8,279 nucleotides of DNA, taken from Spirochaetales bacterium (GTDB lineage: Bacteria > Spirochaetota > Spirochaetia > SPDA01). The notes under the pieces were generated by a model that saw only the letters and a program-made list of their open reading frames with translations, made no database searches and was not told the origin of the DNA. The stretch lies in NCBI GenBank assembly GCA_004525155.1, contig SPDA01000065.1:1-8279 (forward strand), written 5' to 3'. Shown in pieces: positions 5,356 through 8,279 of the stretch (position 1 is its first letter; each line of letters opens with the position of its first letter). The translations under genes and the position numbers were made by a program.

Positions 5356-8279
5356 TTGGCGCGAACCAGGCTGAAGATCCATCTAACCCAGATTGTCATA
5401 CTCATTGTTCTCGTTACCGGGACAGCCGTGTTTTTGAAACCTGCGCGCGCCGTGATTGATGAAAGGTTCGCCCTGCTTAAAACCCAGCTGATTGAACAGC
5501 TCGAAACTGCTTTGGGCCTGAAGGTACGTTATGATTCCATTGTCCCGTCCATTTTCAGTTTCATTGAAATTCGAGGCTTGCGTCTGTACGACGGAAACAG
5601 GGAACTGGCAGCAATTAAAAACCTGAAGGTTTATTACCGTTTTATAAGGCTTTTTTCCCGCGACAGGGCCCTCTCAGTCAGGGAAATAGGGCTCGAAAAC
5701 GCCGTTATCAGCACGGACCTGGAACAGGATAAAAAATATCTGGACCTTGCGAAAGGCATGTTTGCCGGAGGCAGCGGGAAAGGCTCGATACGGGTAAACG
5801 GAAAAAACATCCGTCTTGCGTTTGCGGAAAAACGGATGCAGGCCGATCTAAGCCGATTCTTTTTCACCCTGCGCCTTAACAACAACGTAATTGATATCGA
5901 CATGAAAGGGCGGGGAGCGGTGGAATTTTCAGACCCCGCTTCCGTTCTGGCCTTCGTCAATACCGATATCACCGTAAACGGGTCCCTGGCCCTGGACCTC
6001 GCCTGGTCCCAGTTCAAGGTCAGGCTGGACCGTTTTTCCTCCGGTCTTTTTTCCATGCCGCGGCTCATGTTCCAGGTCAATTACTCACCCGGCCGCTGGG
6101 ATGTTGTCAAAATTCAGGATAAATCACGCATCGATATTTCCGGGAGCCTTTATACCGATAAAAAACTTTTTTCGGTTTCTTTCATCTGCGACGCGTTCAG
6201 GGCCGGGTCTTTTATCAACCCCGGCAGGGGGCTTAAAAACCTGGGTAAGGACGTGCTGGGGCAGGGCGGCCTCGATGATCTGTTTTCCCTGAAGCTCACG
6301 GGTACCGGTTCCTTCGGTTACAACTGGGGAAGCGGCAGATACACCTACGGCGGGAATATCGGTACGACGATCGTGCATAGCGCCCTGCCTTTCCCCGTGC
6401 CTGTGGAGGTCAGTTTTTCCGGAAACGAGGTTTCGGCAACCATTTCCGCCCTTGACGCGGATACTCCCTATGGAGGCATAGGTTTTTCCGGCATTCTGCC
6501 CTTGGGAACGCTACGGCCGGAAGGCACCCTGCGTATAAGGAATTTCCCCTACCTGAATGATGAAAAGATTCAGGGTGACTTTTTGCTTGGCTACAACAGC
6601 GAGGGCATCCTGCTGCACTCCGAAAACGCATCCGTCGGTTCCCTCGCTTTTAATGAATTGGCCTGTATCCTGAAATACGTAAGCCTTCAATCCGCAGAGC
6701 TGTCCCTGTCCGGAAGCCTCGGTTCCGCAGGAAATCCCGCGCTCGGCCGATCTTTTCTCATTGACGGAACCATTCAGTTTTCCCCTTTTTTCCTGCAGGC
6801 TGAAGCATCCCTGGTAAATCTGCCCGTGAAAGACGTGCTGTTCCTCTCCGGAACAGGCGGACGGATCCCTGAACAGGTGAAAAATATCGCCGGTGATTTC
6901 AATGTAACTTCCAGCCTGTATGCCACAAGCGACGGCTCCAAATTTTCCTTCGTCTGCCAGCAGCTTCTGCTCGCACAGAATGATGCGGGCGAAGAAGGCA
7001 GGTACATTAATGCAAGCCTGAGCGGCAACAATGAAAGCATCATTATTCCCAGATACGATGTCCGCTGGGATAAGGTAACTGCCGGCGGCTCTCTTAATGT
7101 GGCTTTCGAAGACAGGCATAACATCAGGTTCGATACAGATTCCATCATCAATGATTATGCCTTCAAGTTGTCGGGTTCTTTCGTTCCCAACGAAAGTTTC
7201 ATTGCCCGGGGCAGTTACGGACTCAATGTGCTTGTGCTTTTCACCGGCGGCAGTTATTCCTTTCAGGCTTCCGCACGGGAACTGCCCCTGCCTTTTTTCG
7301 AGGAAAAGCCGGTCATAACGGCGGATGTCAGCGGTTATTTCCAGGATACCGAAACCTGGGAGGCGGTCGTAAAACGCTGTTTCGTGACAAACCTTCCGCT
7401 GCTGCCCGACCTCGCTCCGGAACTTCAATTTGCCGCCAAAGTCAACCGGGACAGGGTTGTTCTCTATAATGTCGATTACCAGGATCTTGTTTCCCGGCTG
7501 CACGGCGCCGGGGATTTGAAGGTAGAGTCATTTGCCCCCCTCAAGGCCGCCGGATGGGTGAGTCTCAAGGACCTTCAGGAAAGAGAACAGTACGAAACGA
7601 GTCTATCCATCGGGGAGGCGGGAATCTCGGCGAGGATTTCCATGGAAAACGCGCCCCTTGAAAGGATAAAGGGCCTGCCGGTGGAAGGACGGGTTTCCGG
7701 CCTTGCCCTGATATCCGGACCGCTCAGGGAGCCCGATATTTCAGGTTCTCTTGTCATGAAAAACGGCAGGCTCTTCGGAGAGGATGCGAACGCGGATATC
7801 GGTTTTGAATTGAATTCCTCCAGTCTGGTTCTTACGAAACTCGCACTTTCCTACAGAACCAGCAACCTGCAGAACACCTCGGGAAAGCTCGATTTTTCCA
7901 CCGGTGAACTTTATTTGTCCAGTTCCTACAAGGTGCAGTCAGGAACGCGGCCGGTGTCTGCCAACGTCGAAATATCCGGTAAAAGCGGAATGCCTCTCGC
8001 CAGAAAGGATCTGCGCTCGGCTCTGGACAAGGACTGGAAAGGACACATCACTGTATCCGGGATACGGGCGGGAGCAAGAAGTTTCAAAGACTGGTCCTTT
8101 GACCTCGAGGCCGTGAACCGCAAAACCATCATAAACGGCGGCCCTGATACCTCCGTTTCGATATCTATCAATGAAAAGGGGGACTTCCGGTTTATTCTGA
8201 CCGATCCTCTGCCTGTACGACTAACAGCCTACGGTACCCTCGGGAAATCCAATTTCGAGGCAGTGGCGGACATCGCGGA
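5356..8279 (+). CDS. tamB: TamB/AsmA-like translocation and assembly module protein (C-terminus beyond window)
   Basis: One frame is open for 974 codons from TTG 5356 to the window edge without a stop. An N-terminal basic stretch (MARTRLK) and a hydrophobic segment (about 12-27) form a signal anchor in the inner membrane. The rest is a long series of short, alternating beta strands rich in Gly, Ser and Asn. AsmA-type features appear near the start: FIEIRGLRLYDGN (69-81) and LSVREIGLENAVI (106-118). A DUF490-like module with the recurring pattern G-x-L-x-x-P-x-I-x-G-x-L is seen as GPLREPDISGSL (788-799). Such proteins form a hydrophobic beta groove across the periplasm and are linked to outer-membrane protein assembly or phospholipid transport. 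The conserved C-terminal DUF490 end is not in the window. It diverges from tmk; in Borrelia the tmk and tamB-like genes are also neighbours, with bamA next. TamB and a different AsmA-like paralogue cannot be fully separated without the C-terminus. Confidence 0.85.
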   Translation, partial: MARTRLKIHLTQIVILIVLVTGTAVFLKPARAVIDERFALLKTQLIEQLETALGLKVRYDSIVPSIFSFIEIRGLRLYDGNRELAAIKNLKVYYRFIRLFSRDRALSVREIGLENAVISTDLEQDKKYLDLAKGMFAGGSGKGSIRVNGKNIRLAFAEKRMQADLSRFFFTLRLNNNVIDIDMKGRGAVEFSDPASVLAFVNTDITVNGSLALDLAWSQFKVRLDRFSSGLFSMPRLMFQVNYSPGRWDVVKIQDKSRIDISGSLYTDKKLFSVSFICDAFRAGSFINPGRGLKNLGKDVLGQGGLDDLFSLKLTGTGSFGYNWGSGRYTYGGNIGTTIVHSALPFPVPVEVSFSGNEVSATISALDADTPYGGIGFSGILPLGTLRPEGTLRIRNFPYLNDEKIQGDFLLGYNSEGILLHSENASVGSLAFNELACILKYVSLQSAELSLSGSLGSAGNPALGRSFLIDGTIQFSPFFLQAEASLVNLPVKDVLFLSGTGGRIPEQVKNIAGDFNVTSSLYATSDGSKFSFVCQQLLLAQNDAGEEGRYINASLSGNNESIIIPRYDVRWDKVTAGGSLNVAFEDRHNIRFDTDSIINDYAFKLSGSFVPNESFIARGSYGLNVLVLFTGGSYSFQASARELPLPFFEEKPVITADVSGYFQDTETWEAVVKRCFVTNLPLLPDLAPELQFAAKVNRDRVVLYNVDYQDLVSRLHGAGDLKVESFAPLKAAGWVSLKDLQEREQYETSLSIGEAGISARISMENAPLERIKGLPVEGRVSGLALISGPLREPDISGSLVMKNGRLFGEDANADIGFELNSSSLVLTKLALSYRTSNLQNTSGKLDFSTGELYLSSSYKVQSGTRPVSANVEISGKSGMPLARKDLRSALDKDWKGHITVSGIRAGARSFKDWSFDLEAVNRKTIINGGPDTSVSISINEKGDFRFILTDPLPVRLTAYGTLGKSNFEAVADIA

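Noticed and set aside
6511..7503. A 330-codon - strand open frame antisense to the tamB-like gene.
   Set aside because: It has no recognisable domain or convincing start context, and lies wholly within a 974-codon + strand frame with a coherent membrane-anchored beta-rich product.

Overview
The window looks like ordinary chromosomal housekeeping DNA from a spirochaete, probably a member of the Spirochaetales related to Spirochaeta or Treponema. This rests on gene order and protein style, not on a database match. From memory, ruvA-ruvB-queA are neighbours in Borrelia and tmk lies beside the tamB-like gene there; both linkages appear here. Base composition is moderate, slightly GC-rich by eye, and looks even across the window. 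I see no insertion sequence, phage gene, CRISPR array, tRNA or rRNA.

Left block (1-4031, + strand). The last 24 codons of an unidentified gene end in a short intrinsic terminator (65-90). A tightly packed cluster follows: yebC, ruvC, ruvA, ruvB, queA. Successive genes overlap by 4 nt, are separated by 1 nt, overlap by 1 nt, and overlap by 26 nt, so translation is probably coupled. RuvA, RuvB and RuvC are the complete Holliday-junction branch-migration and resolution machine. YebC is a TACO1-family translation factor or regulator that often neighbours ruvC. QueA makes epoxyqueuosine in tRNA.

Middle block (4025-5255, - strand). tmk (dTMP kinase) is followed 19 nt downstream by a gene for a small exported, tyrosine-rich, helical protein of unknown function. 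That gene converges on queA with a 7-bp tail-to-tail overlap. The tmk promoter is close to consensus and sits so near the ATG that a leaderless mRNA is predicted. The Walker A lysine of Tmk is replaced by threonine.

Right block (5256-8279). A 100-bp divergent promoter region leads into a very long + strand gene with a TTG start. Its 974 visible codons run off the window edge. It encodes a TamB/AsmA-like, membrane-anchored, beta-rich protein expected to span the periplasm and take part in outer-membrane biogenesis or lipid transport.

No wholly new system is evident. The points most worth a second look are the leaderless tmk signal, the altered Tmk P-loop, the unknown exported protein, the clamp-motif-like tail of RuvB inside the queA overlap, and a terminator-like hairpin inside the end of queA.
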